A stretch of 64,000 nucleotides of DNA from Phycisphaerales bacterium (lineage in GTDB: Bacteria; Planctomycetota; Phycisphaerae; UBA1845; UTPLA1). Of the stretch, positions 36,401 to 44,508 are shown piece after piece. How positions within the stretch are numbered: position 1 is the first letter of the stretch; the number at the start of each line of letters is the position of its first letter. A program made the position numbers and the translations under genes. The stretch spans positions 2,542,001-2,606,000 of the forward strand of contig JACKHI010000001.1 in the NCBI GenBank assembly GCA_020639075.1, written 5' to 3'. The notes beneath the pieces are model-generated. The model did no database searches. It saw nothing but the letters and a program-made list of their open reading frames with translations, and was not told the origin of the DNA.

Positions 36401-36542
36401 GTTCAGCGACGTCGCCGAATTCGCCGCCGTCCTCGTCGGCAATGAAAATGACGCCAACAAGATCGAACGCGCCGACATGGATGACAGCGGTGTAGCGGAC
36501 GGCGACGATATCGCCGCGTTCGTGGCAGCGATCCTGCCTTGA
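33408..36542 (+). CDS. Secreted protein with three lamin-tail-like repeats, sorbosone-dehydrogenase-like propeller and dockerin-like end
   Basis: 1,044 residues; AAGGAGG four bases from the ATG at 33408 decides the start. Signal peptide MYNAKKLAITLFTAATLAAQVAAA. Three lamin-tail-like repeats start at residues 27, 206 and 385 (RDVQIREVNF, RDVQFRFLDF, RDIQIRFVDF), each exactly 179 residues; repeats 2 and 3 are nearly identical in their second half (MWDDGTAPVGFEGRAD). From residue 574 to about 988 there is a glucose/sorbosone dehydrogenase-like beta-propeller (DERGLLGIAFHPDF, FRNPFKIAF, VGQARIEEIDVV, GGNYGW). The last 55 residues are a dockerin-like pair (DINGSGAVEFSDV, DMDDSGVADGDDI). The repeats probably serve surface or ligand interaction; the enzymatic function is inferred only from the fold. 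A strong terminator follows. Confidence 0.88.
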   Translation: MYNAKKLAITLFTAATLAAQVAAAAPRDVQIREVNFQTGVVQLFNFGAAAESLNGWQFCTFDDNQLFQYSGATGLNGRTINPGASLYIHTLNDAPGGDPDRMNLSALGGGFATPIDAGPFAMSLYGAGAGFTTASRMVDHVMWNINGANPGLTSRADIAVTAGLWTSELDYVSTTAGTVSINLSDLSGGLLHGPANYAPVEPAVDRDVQFRFLDFQNGTIELFNFGATPVDLSGWRLCTFDENQSFQYTAAAGLNGVSIDGGATLTIHTLNNAPADPTHINISALAGAFASPFDNGPYALSIYNNNLGGFTTPAAIVDHVMWDDGTAPVGFEGRADVAVAAGLWTSDTDFVQTASNTGFIQLLDISGGLAHGPSDYEAVAPSVDRDIQIRFVDFVSGTIELINFGGTPHDLSGWRFCTFDENQSFQYTDALGLDGVSIDAGATLTIHTLNDAPGGDPTRINLSALGGAFATPLDNGPYALSLYNNNLGGFTTPAAIVDHVMWDDGTAPVGFEGRADIAVAAGLWLNDTDFVTTTGTTAAVQLLDETGGLAHSPADYAVLEGALPLPDPIELGDFSVRLLPIATGLTSPVDLTHANDGSGRLYLALQTGQILVIENGNVLPAPFLDLTAQLPALNAGFDERGLLGIAFHPDFANNNRFFVRYSRPRVGDPGEACVGTSRGCHEELLSEFTAISGTQADAGSERILFRVDEPEFNHNSGSLAFGPDGNLYWGQGDGGGANDGLDNPLLPHGPTGNGQNIETALGNILRIDVDGPPDVGLEYKVPADNPFVGVTGVDEIYAYGFRNPFKIAFDNGPGGDNSLIVADVGQARIEEIDVVTLGGNYGWSKREGNQCFDPFDAGAPPAACVATGPFGEPLLPPFAEYDHNNGDGISIIGGFVHRGSEFPGLNGRYVFGDFSTGFSSPDGKLYHLDYENDSSTIFEFLNGPDNDPIGLFVKGFGEDANGEVYLLGSTALAPFGTGGIVMKIVPLKGDINGSGAVEFSDVAEFAAVLVGNENDANKIERADMDDSGVADGDDIAAFVAAILP
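33486..35096 (+). repeat. Three tandem 537-bp coding repeats
   Basis: Unit starts at 33486, 34023 and 34560 are spaced by exactly 537 bp. Units 2 and 3 share long near-identical stretches, for example around 34318-34430 and 34855-34967, which indicates a recent duplication. Confidence 0.85.
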
Positions 36543-36624
36543 CGCACTGACGCATGGCGGCCGATCGAAGCATCCAACATTGCACTGATCGGCCTAAGCT
36601 CACCAATTCCCAATTTCCCTCGAA

Positions 36625-36654
36625 GCCCCGGGACGCGTGTCCCGGGGCGTTTTT
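36625..36654 (+). terminator. Intrinsic terminator after the lamin-tail gene
   Basis: Perfect 10-bp stem GCCCCGGGAC (36625-36634) with 36639-36648, GCGT loop, then GTTTTTC. Confidence 0.9.
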
Positions 36655-36673
36655 CATTGAGGCGCGCGGCCCG

Positions 36674-38365
36674 TCACGCCCTCTTCGCACAATAACGCGT
36701 CCATGCCGACTGTAACCGCCTGTGCGCTTTCAACAATTGTGCAAATCGTCGTCCATCCCGCCCGCCCTTCGCACGCATCAAGTCGACCAGCGCCCGCTTC
36801 TCCTTCGCCGACCAGGTGGCCAGTTCATCTACCAGCGCTGCGAGCGGCGCTAATCGCTCGAACCCGTCCTGTTCTCCATTCAGCCAACGTGCTCGCGACC
36901 GAACGCCCAGCGACTTGGCAACATCCTCGACCACGCGTTCGACAGCGCGACGACGAGGACATCCCGTATGCGCCGCGATCAACCGAGTCGCGCCCTCGCT
37001 CAGTTGAATCAGACGCCGCTCCGGGAAAAAGGTCGACCGCTTCGCGCCCGGCAGCGACAGAATCAGATCGCCCCGCGCCAACGCCCGCAACGTCTGCTTG
37101 TCACTGCGATACCCGCGCCGCGCCGAAACCTTCCGGTACTCCCGCTCCGCCAGTTTCCGCACGTCCGCATCGACCGGTCGAAAACCGAATCGATAGTAGA
37201 ACCAGAACGCACCGCTGCCGATCGCCTCCGCATTCCCCGCACCGAACTGATACGGGTTCGCGATGAAGTGATCGCAACCGAACAATGTGCGAAATGTCCG
37301 CAGCGTCTGTGCGAACAGGAATGCCGCCTCGCTGCCGCGATACTCCTCGAAAATGTTGATCCCCGTGTTCCCCTGGGCGAACAACGGGCTCACGCCGCCG
37401 TAACCGATCGGCACTCCGTTCGACAGCAGAAGGTATCCGTAGTTGCCCTCGACGACCGGCCGCGATTCACGTACGACGCCGAACACCGCGAGATACGCTC
37501 CCTCGCCCAGCGGCGCCAGCCAGACCTCCGCCGGATCGCCGACATTCATGCTGAATACTTCGCGATGACGCGCCACCAGCGCCGCCTGTGCCACGTCGAT
37601 GACAATTCGCCCCTCCTTCGGCGTGAGCAATCGGATTCCCGCGAGCGGCGTCGCAATCATTCGCCCCGGATTCGCCGGCAGCCTCCGCATCCCCTTGCGA
37701 ATAACGACACGTGTCAGATTCAGCCGATTCCGCGTGATGGACGCGGCACAATCGCCGAGCTTCCAGGCGACGGGCAGGTCCGCATCCTCGTAAAGGTCCT
37801 TCCCCGTCGCACGCAGCCGCCCCTCGGACTGCATCTGGCGGATCAGCCAGTCGAAGTCCGTCCCCGCCGAATCGCCGCGTGCGATATCCAGCCACTCCTG
37901 CGTCGAATAGTCGCCTTCGCTGAACGCCGTATCCTCCGCCGGCGCCAGCATGAGCGACAGAATCTCGTCGAGCACCTGCGTGTTCTCGAAGTCAGGCCAG
38001 TCGATTTCGACGTTCCCCGGACAGTGCTTGACCAGCCAGCGAGCGACATCCAGCGAGTAGCGATAGTGAATCGTCGTGCCGGCGATGCCCGTGTCGTCAA
38101 GCTGTTTGCCCCGTGTTGCCGGCAACGCCGCGACCCGCTCCTGAAACGAGTCGAGGGCTCGCGTCGCAAGTGCGAGCGTTTCGGCACTGTCAGGGAAAGC
38201 GCGCAAAAAGAGCAGCGTCTGATGAAGCAGTTTAAGCGTCGGAAGTGTTTCAATGTCGCACTGCTTCAAGTCGTTGAGCAGCCGCGATTTCTCCGCAGCG
38301 GCAGCGGCGCCGAACACATTTCGCAATGCGTGAAGGTGCTTGACAACGGATCTCGGTGCAGCCAT
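36674..38365 (-). CDS. Large conserved-looking protein with GNAT-like segment, function unknown
   Basis: A 563-residue soluble protein with AGGAGGT seven bases before the ATG. The N-terminal 300 residues are helical and unrecognised. From about residue 300 to 415 the pattern GNYGYLLLSNGVPIGYGGVS ... FEEYRGSEAAFLFAQTLRTFRTLFG ... FWFYYRFGFRP looks like an acetyltransferase (GNAT) fold with its beta-bulge, pyrophosphate-loop-like and final FYxRFGF elements. The C-terminus is Arg-rich (FPERRLIQLSEGATRLIAAHTG). No family name can be given with confidence. It lies convergent to the lamin-tail gene and 172 bp upstream of the NAD-kinase-like gene on the same strand. Confidence 0.75.
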   Translation of the reverse strand: MAAPRSVVKHLHALRNVFGAAAAAEKSRLLNDLKQCDIETLPTLKLLHQTLLFLRAFPDSAETLALATRALDSFQERVAALPATRGKQLDDTGIAGTTIHYRYSLDVARWLVKHCPGNVEIDWPDFENTQVLDEILSLMLAPAEDTAFSEGDYSTQEWLDIARGDSAGTDFDWLIRQMQSEGRLRATGKDLYEDADLPVAWKLGDCAASITRNRLNLTRVVIRKGMRRLPANPGRMIATPLAGIRLLTPKEGRIVIDVAQAALVARHREVFSMNVGDPAEVWLAPLGEGAYLAVFGVVRESRPVVEGNYGYLLLSNGVPIGYGGVSPLFAQGNTGINIFEEYRGSEAAFLFAQTLRTFRTLFGCDHFIANPYQFGAGNAEAIGSGAFWFYYRFGFRPVDADVRKLAEREYRKVSARRGYRSDKQTLRALARGDLILSLPGAKRSTFFPERRLIQLSEGATRLIAAHTGCPRRRAVERVVEDVAKSLGVRSRARWLNGEQDGFERLAPLAALVDELATWSAKEKRALVDLMRAKGGRDGRRFAQLLKAHRRLQSAWTRYCAKRA

Positions 38366-38537
38366 CGATGCGACCTCCTGTCAGTCACAGGATTCTGGCC
38401 GCCGTCGTCATCGAAGTCGAGCAATGATGTGTGAGAATATCCAGGCGTCAGAGCGTCAATCGGCACCCGTTTGGTTCGATTTGTCCATCGAAGCAAACTC
38501 GGCCGGCAACCCCGTCGCCTATTTCGAGACGGAGCCC

Positions 38538-39533
38538 TCAGCGGACCACGAGCGTCGCCCGTTGTTCCGCGATGGATATTCGAGCGATGCATCCGCTGTT
38601 GAATTCCAGGTAGTCGGCCTCAATGCCGTCGGAGAAAATGACGCCGTTCTGCGGCATGAGCGATTCGATCACCAGCATCTGGTCCTGATTGATCTCGCCC
38701 ACGACCATGTCCGCGCTTGTCTGCCGGCTGCGAAACGGCTCGCGAACGACCCAGATCAGGCGGTGATCGCCGCGCCGCAACGTCGGTCGCGCAGGCGGCT
38801 TGCACTCAGAGTGACGCGCGATTCCCTCCGCCATGTTGAACATGGACGACAGCCAACCCGTCGCTCCGCCGCCCGTCGCGACGATCACGCCGCTCGACGA
38901 CTGCGACTCGGAACAACTCCCCTGGGTGATTGTGTATCGGGCGGAGACGTGCGTTTTCGCACCGATGAACAAGTCATTGAACGCGAGCAGTGACTGACCG
39001 TCGTGGAGCCGGGCGCAGGCCAGAGAAACGGATTCCGATCGGTATTTGCCGTTGAGCGTGCGCTGCAAGGCGCTTCGCACGTTGCTCGCATGGAACGGCA
39101 GCAACACGCCGTCGATCCGCGTCGGATCGGGATTCACGCCGATGATCGGGATCTCGCCGACATACTTGGCCGTGTTGGCGACCAGACCGTCAGGACCGAC
39201 GACGATGACGGCGACGGTGTTCCAAAAGTCGAACGTCGGCAGCATTTTCCGATCGAGCAGTTTTACCGGAAAGCCGACGTCCGCCTCTGAACGCACCTCC
39301 CGAACGCATCGATCGTACGCACGGGCCTCTGACTCATACTCTCGGAAGCCGGCGATCGTCGCGACGCTGTTGGCGGCTGTCGCTTCCCCGGCGGCCTGCC
39401 GTCGATCGGCATCATGAATGTGAAGCTGCTCTAACTTGAAGCGCGCCATATCCGGCGTGCCGAATCGGACCTTCAGATCCTTCAGCCTCGTCTCCTTCGT
39501 AACGACGACGATGTTCGGCTGCGCCTTATTCAT
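38538..39533 (-). CDS. NAD-kinase/diacylglycerol-kinase-like protein with altered phosphate motif
   Basis: A 331-residue protein of the NAD kinase superfamily by pattern: a strand-loop VAVIVVGPDGLVANTAKYV where the usual GGDGT is replaced by GPDGL, then IPIIGVNPDPTRIDGVLLPF, the NE-like FNDLFIGAK, and the glycine-rich SSGVIVATGGGATGW that normally contacts ATP and NAD. The C-terminal beta region (SDGIEADYLEFNSGC) also fits. Since key positions differ, it may act on another substrate. Its first 8 bases overlap the end of the SPFH gene upstream, showing translational coupling in one operon. Role is inferred from the family only. Confidence 0.75.
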   Translation of the reverse strand: MNKAQPNIVVVTKETRLKDLKVRFGTPDMARFKLEQLHIHDADRRQAAGEATAANSVATIAGFREYESEARAYDRCVREVRSEADVGFPVKLLDRKMLPTFDFWNTVAVIVVGPDGLVANTAKYVGEIPIIGVNPDPTRIDGVLLPFHASNVRSALQRTLNGKYRSESVSLACARLHDGQSLLAFNDLFIGAKTHVSARYTITQGSCSESQSSSGVIVATGGGATGWLSSMFNMAEGIARHSECKPPARPTLRRGDHRLIWVVREPFRSRQTSADMVVGEINQDQMLVIESLMPQNGVIFSDGIEADYLEFNSGCIARISIAEQRATLVVR

Positions 39534-40521
39534 TCTTTTTCGACTGCGCTCTGTGAATCGGCGGATTGCCTCCGCGATGCATCAGGTGCTCCAGCAGATC
39601 GGGCGTGATGTTCAAGTTGCCGATATTCTCCGCGCGCTCCGCCAGTTCTCGAAACGCGATCGCGATGTTCAATCGCGGATCCATATTGCCCGTTGCCGCC
39701 ATCAACGTCTTCCAATCCGCATCCTTGATCGCATCCACAACGGCCTTTAGCGCATCGGCCTGCGCCTCGGACTCCTTGCGCTGGTTCGCGACACGGCTCT
39801 CGACAAGCTCGGCCCGCTGCTGCTCGACGGAGATCTGCCCCGCCATTTCCGTTTCGAGAACCGTCCGCCGCTTCTGCGCGACGGCGATCTCCGTGTTCAG
39901 CTCGTTTTCCTTGATCTGCCGCTCCATCTCAACGGCCGCGTTCCGCCTCGCGTACGCGGCTTCATCCGCTCGCCGCAGCAAACTCTCGCGGGATTCCGCC
40001 TGGATCGCCTTGGTCATGTCCGGCGCCGGCGCGATCGAAAGCACGTTGAATGAAATAACCTCCGTCCCCAATTCGCCGACGACTTCCGACTGTCGAAGCC
40101 CGTCGAGAACGTGCGTCGACAACTCGGCCGTCTTCAACAAGAGGTCCTGCAAAGGCAATCGATGCGTGAACGTCCTCGTCAAAGTCTGTGCCGGATGAAT
40201 TAACCGATCGCTGAGCTTCGTCGGATCGTCGGATCGATATCGACTCCTCGAATCAACGCTGAAATCCAGAATCCCCGCGACGCGCTCGGGATCCACGATC
40301 CGATAGGTCAATTCGCCCTGGACTGTCACATCCTGGAAATCAGCAGTGATTTCGGAGAACGCGTACGGTACATCCGTGCTCGTTAACGGCACGCGGATGA
40401 TCTCCGAACGCAGACTCCAATAGAAGAAACTCAACCCCGGACCGCTGCGAATCCTCTTGCCGCCGACGTAGTGAATGACGTGTGTCGTGGGCGGTGCTTT
40501 GATGAACCCGAGTATTGGCAT
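39526..40521 (-). CDS. SPFH/band 7 domain protein
   Basis: A 331-residue protein. AGGAGG nine bases upstream fixes the ATG at 40521 (MPILGFIKAPPTTHVIHYVGGKRI); upstream in-frame codons are not used. It shows the SPFH core (VQGELTYRIVDPERVAGIL, TELSTHVLDGL-like and the FNVLSIAPAPDMTKAI transition) and then a Glu/Arg/Lys-rich coiled coil (RRADEAAYARRNAAVEMERQIKENE), as in stomatin/flotillin-type proteins that build membrane microdomain scaffolds. No strong N-terminal transmembrane helix is seen, so membrane contact may be peripheral. It precedes and overlaps the NAD-kinase-like gene by 8 bp. Confidence 0.88.
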   Translation of the reverse strand: MPILGFIKAPPTTHVIHYVGGKRIRSGPGLSFFYWSLRSEIIRVPLTSTDVPYAFSEITADFQDVTVQGELTYRIVDPERVAGILDFSVDSRSRYRSDDPTKLSDRLIHPAQTLTRTFTHRLPLQDLLLKTAELSTHVLDGLRQSEVVGELGTEVISFNVLSIAPAPDMTKAIQAESRESLLRRADEAAYARRNAAVEMERQIKENELNTEIAVAQKRRTVLETEMAGQISVEQQRAELVESRVANQRKESEAQADALKAVVDAIKDADWKTLMAATGNMDPRLNIAIAFRELAERAENIGNLNITPDLLEHLMHRGGNPPIHRAQSKKNE

Positions 40522-40773
40522 TGATCGCGCCCTCCTGTCCGGACTGATTATACCCATGTGCCGCGCTGGGGCGAAAATGCGCAATGACCCCGCACTCGGG
40601 CGAAAACGCCAAGTCCATACGATCGCCAAACTTCGGCGGCCGAGCCGTCATCCCGCAAATCGGGCCGGACGACAACGAATGGACGTCTGCGATTGCCGCT
40701 CAGACGCCCGACGAATACGATGAAAATCCCAGCGGAAGACACGATCAACTCATGAACTTTGGAGAGTGCTGCC

Positions 40774-41241
40774 ATGGAAATGCCTAAACCCGACGCCAAT
40801 CATGCAAGATTTCATGCCCTCGTCGGCGAATGGGAAGGACAGGAGAAAATGTACCCGTCCCCATGGGACCCAAAGGGCGGCGAATCCACTTCTCGCCTGA
40901 TCGCGAAGATGGATCTGGATGGCTTCTTCCTCGTATCGCACTACGAGCAGATTCGAGGCGGCGCCGTGACATTCCAAGGGCACGGCGTCTACGGCTACGA
41001 CACCCACGCAAAGAAGCACACAATGCACTGGTTCGACACGATGGGCGGCGACCCGGGCGCACCCGCCATGGGCGAATGGAAAGACAACACGATTTCATTC
41101 TCGCACAAGCACCACTACGGCCAAGGTCGCTACACGTACACGCTCATCGAAGACGGCGTCTACACTTTCAAGATGGAAGCATCACAGGACGGCGAAAATT
41201 GGATGCCCATCATGGATGCGACTTATCGCCGCAAGATGTAA
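40774..41241 (+). CDS. DUF1579 family protein
   Basis: A 155-residue protein with the DUF1579 layout: HARFHALVGEWEGQEKMYPS, FFLVSHYEQIRGG, GHGVYGYDTHAKKHTMHWFD and a C-terminal KMEASQDGENWMPIMDATYRR, predicted as a lipocalin-like beta barrel. The ATG at 40774 is chosen over an in-frame TTG at 40759 because GGAGAG at 40761-40766 has the right distance to the ATG only. Function of the domain is unknown; small-molecule binding or a hydrolase-associated role has been suggested. It is divergent from the SPFH operon. Confidence 0.85.
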   Translation: MEMPKPDANHARFHALVGEWEGQEKMYPSPWDPKGGESTSRLIAKMDLDGFFLVSHYEQIRGGAVTFQGHGVYGYDTHAKKHTMHWFDTMGGDPGAPAMGEWKDNTISFSHKHHYGQGRYTYTLIEDGVYTFKMEASQDGENWMPIMDATYRRKM

Positions 41242-41629
41242 TCGCAATCCAATCGCAACGCGCCCGTGCGCGCTGGATCACTGACGTGCCAGAGGATGTG
41301 GGCGAATGCCATGGAGCATTCACTTGCCCGTGTGCCATAGCGCCGAATGTCCTCAACACGACGCCTGCTTTGGTCCGGATTGATTGCCGTGCTGGACCCG
41401 ACACATCCATGGCAGTCCCGATCCCAAGCCGAAGACCCGGATTCCAATTGTGGCGGGTTTCCCGGCTCCCTGCCGCGGTGCATTACGTTCGAATGTCCTG
41501 GGACAATTCCCCCCCGAGTTGCCTGACTCGGCACCGGCCGACTGGACGGCTGCCGGCCCCACCAGGCCCGGCGGTACTCGGATTCGGCCCCATCCGCGAC
41601 GGCGAACGAATTCAACCGAGGAGCCCACT
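41242..41629. other. Intergenic stretch, no gene seen
   Basis: 388 bp between the DUF1579 gene and the metallopeptidase-like gene. The open frame on the plus strand from 41384 runs into that gene but has no start signal before 41630. No hairpin with U-tract is seen. Confidence 0.4.
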
Positions 41630-43267
41630 GTGAGCGCATATGTCAGATACGCCGCATTCGCCTTCATTGCCATGGCTGCCTGCACTGGACGCGCATCGCA
41701 CGCAGTCGTCATCGATACCTACGGCCGAAACCTCGACCAGATCGGCATGACGCTCGTGGACTGGGAGGGCCAGATCGCCAATCCACTCATTCGCTTCACG
41801 CTCACGTTACCGGAAAGCGCCGTCCTGCCGGCAACGGCGACGCTCTCGGCCGATGATTCCCGCCTCTACTTCGATCAGCCGAGCACCGTCGGCCAGAACG
41901 GACCGCGCAAGACGCTGAACTTCACGTCAACAACACCACGTAGTTTTCGAATCTCCATCTTTCCGGATCGCGACGGCGCCGATGAAACGCACACGCTATC
42001 AGTGAACTTCGTTGATGCCGCGAATACCGCGACGGATGTCGATGTGGCCATTCACGTGATCGATCAGGATGTCGGGGATGCGGCTCCTTTCAACATCACG
42101 CTCGATTTCTCGCGGGATGAAAGCGGCTTCTTCGACAACAGCGACGCACGCGACGTTCTGGCCCAGGCAGCTGCGGACTGGGCCTGGTTCATTGACGACA
42201 TGAATCTGGATGCCGTCAGCCCGAACCAGCAAATCACCTGGATCTGGCGATACCCACTGGCGTGGACGGGACCGACGCCGCAGGGAGGGAACGTCGGCAA
42301 TTCGGCAGGCTACGTCGGCTACCTGCTCTACGCACACGGCATCGACACGGCGGAGAACCGCTCAGGCGGCAGCCCATCCACGTGCTGCTTCCAACACTCG
42401 GGCGGCGCAATGCTGCCGTTGCGCCGATCCGGCGCCGTCGATATCGAAACGCAGGGCAACTACAACACGATCGGTTGGCGCATCAACAACAATGACGCCG
42501 ACTGGTGGATCAGCGGCAATCTCAGCAACGAACAGAACGACCTTTACAGCATCGCCCACCACGAGATCGGCCACGCCTTGGCATTCCATTCAGCATACCC
42601 AGGCTTCGCATCCGGCGAGTCCAGCCGCTTCAACTCACCGGCGCTGCTGGCCTACTACGGCGGATCAATCGCATCAGACGCGTTCGACCATTTCAACGGC
42701 TACATCGATCCTGCCAGCGGTGTCGGCGCGTTCGGATACGAGTACTTCGGCAACGTGCCGCGACGACGCTGGCTGATCACGAAGCTGGACCTTCTGCTCC
42801 TCGAGGCAGTCGGCTACACGCTGCGCCCCACGTCGCCCTTGGCGCCGCTGGCAGTCGATCCAACGCCCCTGTCCTCGGGATTCGTCGGCGCTAGCTACGA
42901 TGCGATGCTGAGCGGATCTGGGGGCGTGCCGAGCTATCACTGGACGCTCGCCGGCGGTGCACTGCCGCCAGGCCTGTCGCTCGACTCATTTACGGGCCGC
43001 GTGTCAGGAACGCCGTCGAGCGATGGATTGTTCGAGTTCAACGTCGCCCTCCGAGACGCACTGGGCGCGTCGGCGATGATCGTGCCATTTTCAATCGAGA
43101 TCGAGTCATGCACGCCCGGCGACGTCAACGACGACGGCGCCATCAACGGACTCGACCTGCAGACGTTTGTCGACGTATTGCTGGAGGGCGCCGGATCGGA
43201 TTGGGAGCGCTGCGCCGCAAGCGTATCGGTCGCGGAATTCGTCACGTTGTTGCTGGGTTCGCCATAA
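41630..43267 (+). CDS. Secreted zinc-peptidase-like protein with putative Ig and dockerin-like domains
   Basis: A 545-residue protein. It is started at the GTG at 41630, since GAGGAG lies seven bases upstream and a signal peptide follows at once (YVRYAAFAFIAMAACTGRASHA). The sequence contains HHEIGHALAFHS, a zinc-peptidase-type HExxH with a third His five residues later (HExxHxxxxH), one residue shorter than the metzincin HExxHxxGxxH. It then has a putative Ig domain (VPSYHWTLAGGALPPGLSLDSFTGRVSGTP) and a dockerin-like loop (GDVNDDGAINGLDLQTFVD). It probably acts outside the cytoplasm. The stop at 43267 is followed by a long inverted repeat at 43421-43464 in the convergent intergenic region. 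Confidence 0.8.
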   Translation: MSAYVRYAAFAFIAMAACTGRASHAVVIDTYGRNLDQIGMTLVDWEGQIANPLIRFTLTLPESAVLPATATLSADDSRLYFDQPSTVGQNGPRKTLNFTSTTPRSFRISIFPDRDGADETHTLSVNFVDAANTATDVDVAIHVIDQDVGDAAPFNITLDFSRDESGFFDNSDARDVLAQAAADWAWFIDDMNLDAVSPNQQITWIWRYPLAWTGPTPQGGNVGNSAGYVGYLLYAHGIDTAENRSGGSPSTCCFQHSGGAMLPLRRSGAVDIETQGNYNTIGWRINNNDADWWISGNLSNEQNDLYSIAHHEIGHALAFHSAYPGFASGESSRFNSPALLAYYGGSIASDAFDHFNGYIDPASGVGAFGYEYFGNVPRRRWLITKLDLLLLEAVGYTLRPTSPLAPLAVDPTPLSSGFVGASYDAMLSGSGGVPSYHWTLAGGALPPGLSLDSFTGRVSGTPSSDGLFEFNVALRDALGASAMIVPFSIEIESCTPGDVNDDGAINGLDLQTFVDVLLEGAGSDWERCAASVSVAEFVTLLLGSP

Positions 43268-43420
43268 CCGAGCGTCGTGTGGAAAACCCTGTGTGGCGTT
43301 GAAAGTAGAGTGCCCGGGTCGATATCCTTCACAATCTCTCCCTCGGATGATGTCGCCAGACGAAGAACAACCATGACGCGCTGATTTGTTCGCGAAGCGC
43401 CACTGTATTGGCAGTAATGC

Positions 43421-43464
43421 GCGCGAGGCCTGTCAATGCCATGGGCAAAGGACAGGCCTCGCGC
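43421..43464. repeat. Long hairpin in convergent intergenic region
   Basis: Arms GCGCGAGGCCTGTC (43421-43434) and its exact complement (43451-43464), with an inner TGCC-ATG-GGCA hairpin. It lies 30 bp past the stop of the minus-strand gene. No T-run on either side, so a bidirectional terminator is possible but not proven. Confidence 0.75.
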
Positions 43465-43494
43465 TTGGGTAGGGAAGGTAGGGACTCGGGTTAG

Positions 43495-44508
43495 TTACTT
43501 GTCCGCCGGCGCGGGTGACGCTTCACTCGGCTGCTCTTCGACGATTTCCGTCTTCCATCCCTCGGGGATCGACGTATCGAACAGCGCCGGATCCGGCTTG
43601 ATGTTCCACTCGAAGTTCTTGATGACGACGGCCTCGAAACGATCCTTGGACGGCTTCTTGGTCCTCGGATCGTGACGATACTCGAGGTACGCAATTCGAT
43701 ACGGATAGCGCGTTTCGGCATCGACAGCGATTTCAATGATCGACGATTCCGACTCGGGCGTCTCCGGCTTGTCCTTGATCCACTCGTATCGATAGACGTA
43801 GCATTTAACGCCATCGATTTCCTTCAGCCCCAGCGACTCCGCCGAATCGTTGCCTGAATAGGCCTTCATCTGATCCAGGAATTGCTGACCGGTCTCGGCA
43901 TCGCGAACCGCCGGCGTGATGCGCACGACGTGCTGCATCGGATCGAAGGAATATACCTTTGAATCGCGAAATATCATGACGAATGAAACGCCCATCACGC
44001 GAAATTCCGAGCGTTCGAGACCCTGTCCGCCCGAATACAACGTCGTCACGGAATCCACCGGCCCGGTCTTTTCATAGGCTTCGCATTTGAAAGTGATGTC
44101 GTGAATCCTCTCCAGCATCTGCGCGAAAATCGTGTTCGCGTTGACAGTCTGCGAATTTGAGATCGGGATGAGCCACGCACAGGCAGCGATGGCGATCACG
44201 GCGGCGGCGGTCAATAGTCGATGTTGGAACAACATGGCAAGACGTCCTCCCTTGGGCTTGATGGGAACCTGAACCTCATTGCGAACCGCTTCGGCGCTTC
44301 GCACACGATTGATCAACCGTTCCCTACCCAGTTGATGCGCCGCTTCGAGACGCCTGCGGGTCTCGACGAGCACCCCGTCGCGAAGCGCCGCATCCAATTC
44401 GGCATGATCCTCCGCGAGATCTGCGGCATCTTCAGCGTCCATGCACGACCTGCAGCGCAACTTGCGATCGACATGCTTCAATTCGGATTTCCAGCGTTCA
44501 TTCGACAC
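43495..44508 (-). CDS. Single-pass membrane protein paired with ECF sigma factor (LolA-like C-domain)
   Basis: A 337-residue protein with MSNERWKSELKHVDRKLRCRSC at the N-terminus, one transmembrane helix at about 97-115 (LLTAAAVIAIAACAWLIPI), and a periplasmic part that starts TIFAQMLERIHDITFKCEAY and continues as antiparallel strands (SVTTLYSGGQG, KVYSFDP, CYVYRYEW), reminiscent of the LolA/outer-membrane lipoprotein-sorting fold seen in planctomycete sigma-linked proteins. It starts inside the sigma-factor gene (31-bp overlap), so they are co-translated. A role as anti-sigma factor or signal sensor is inferred from position. The N-terminal cytoplasmic region is Asp/Glu-rich; no zinc-binding anti-sigma motif is clear. 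Confidence 0.75.
   Translation of the reverse strand: MSNERWKSELKHVDRKLRCRSCMDAEDAADLAEDHAELDAALRDGVLVETRRRLEAAHQLGRERLINRVRSAEAVRNEVQVPIKPKGGRLAMLFQHRLLTAAAVIAIAACAWLIPISNSQTVNANTIFAQMLERIHDITFKCEAYEKTGPVDSVTTLYSGGQGLERSEFRVMGVSFVMIFRDSKVYSFDPMQHVVRITPAVRDAETGQQFLDQMKAYSGNDSAESLGLKEIDGVKCYVYRYEWIKDKPETPESESSIIEIAVDAETRYPYRIAYLEYRHDPRTKKPSKDRFEAVVIKNFEWNIKPDPALFDTSIPEGWKTEIVEEQPSEASPAPADK

Noticed and set aside
40759..40773. TTG start for the DUF1579 protein
   Set aside because: GGAGAG overlaps this codon and fits the ATG at 40774 instead.
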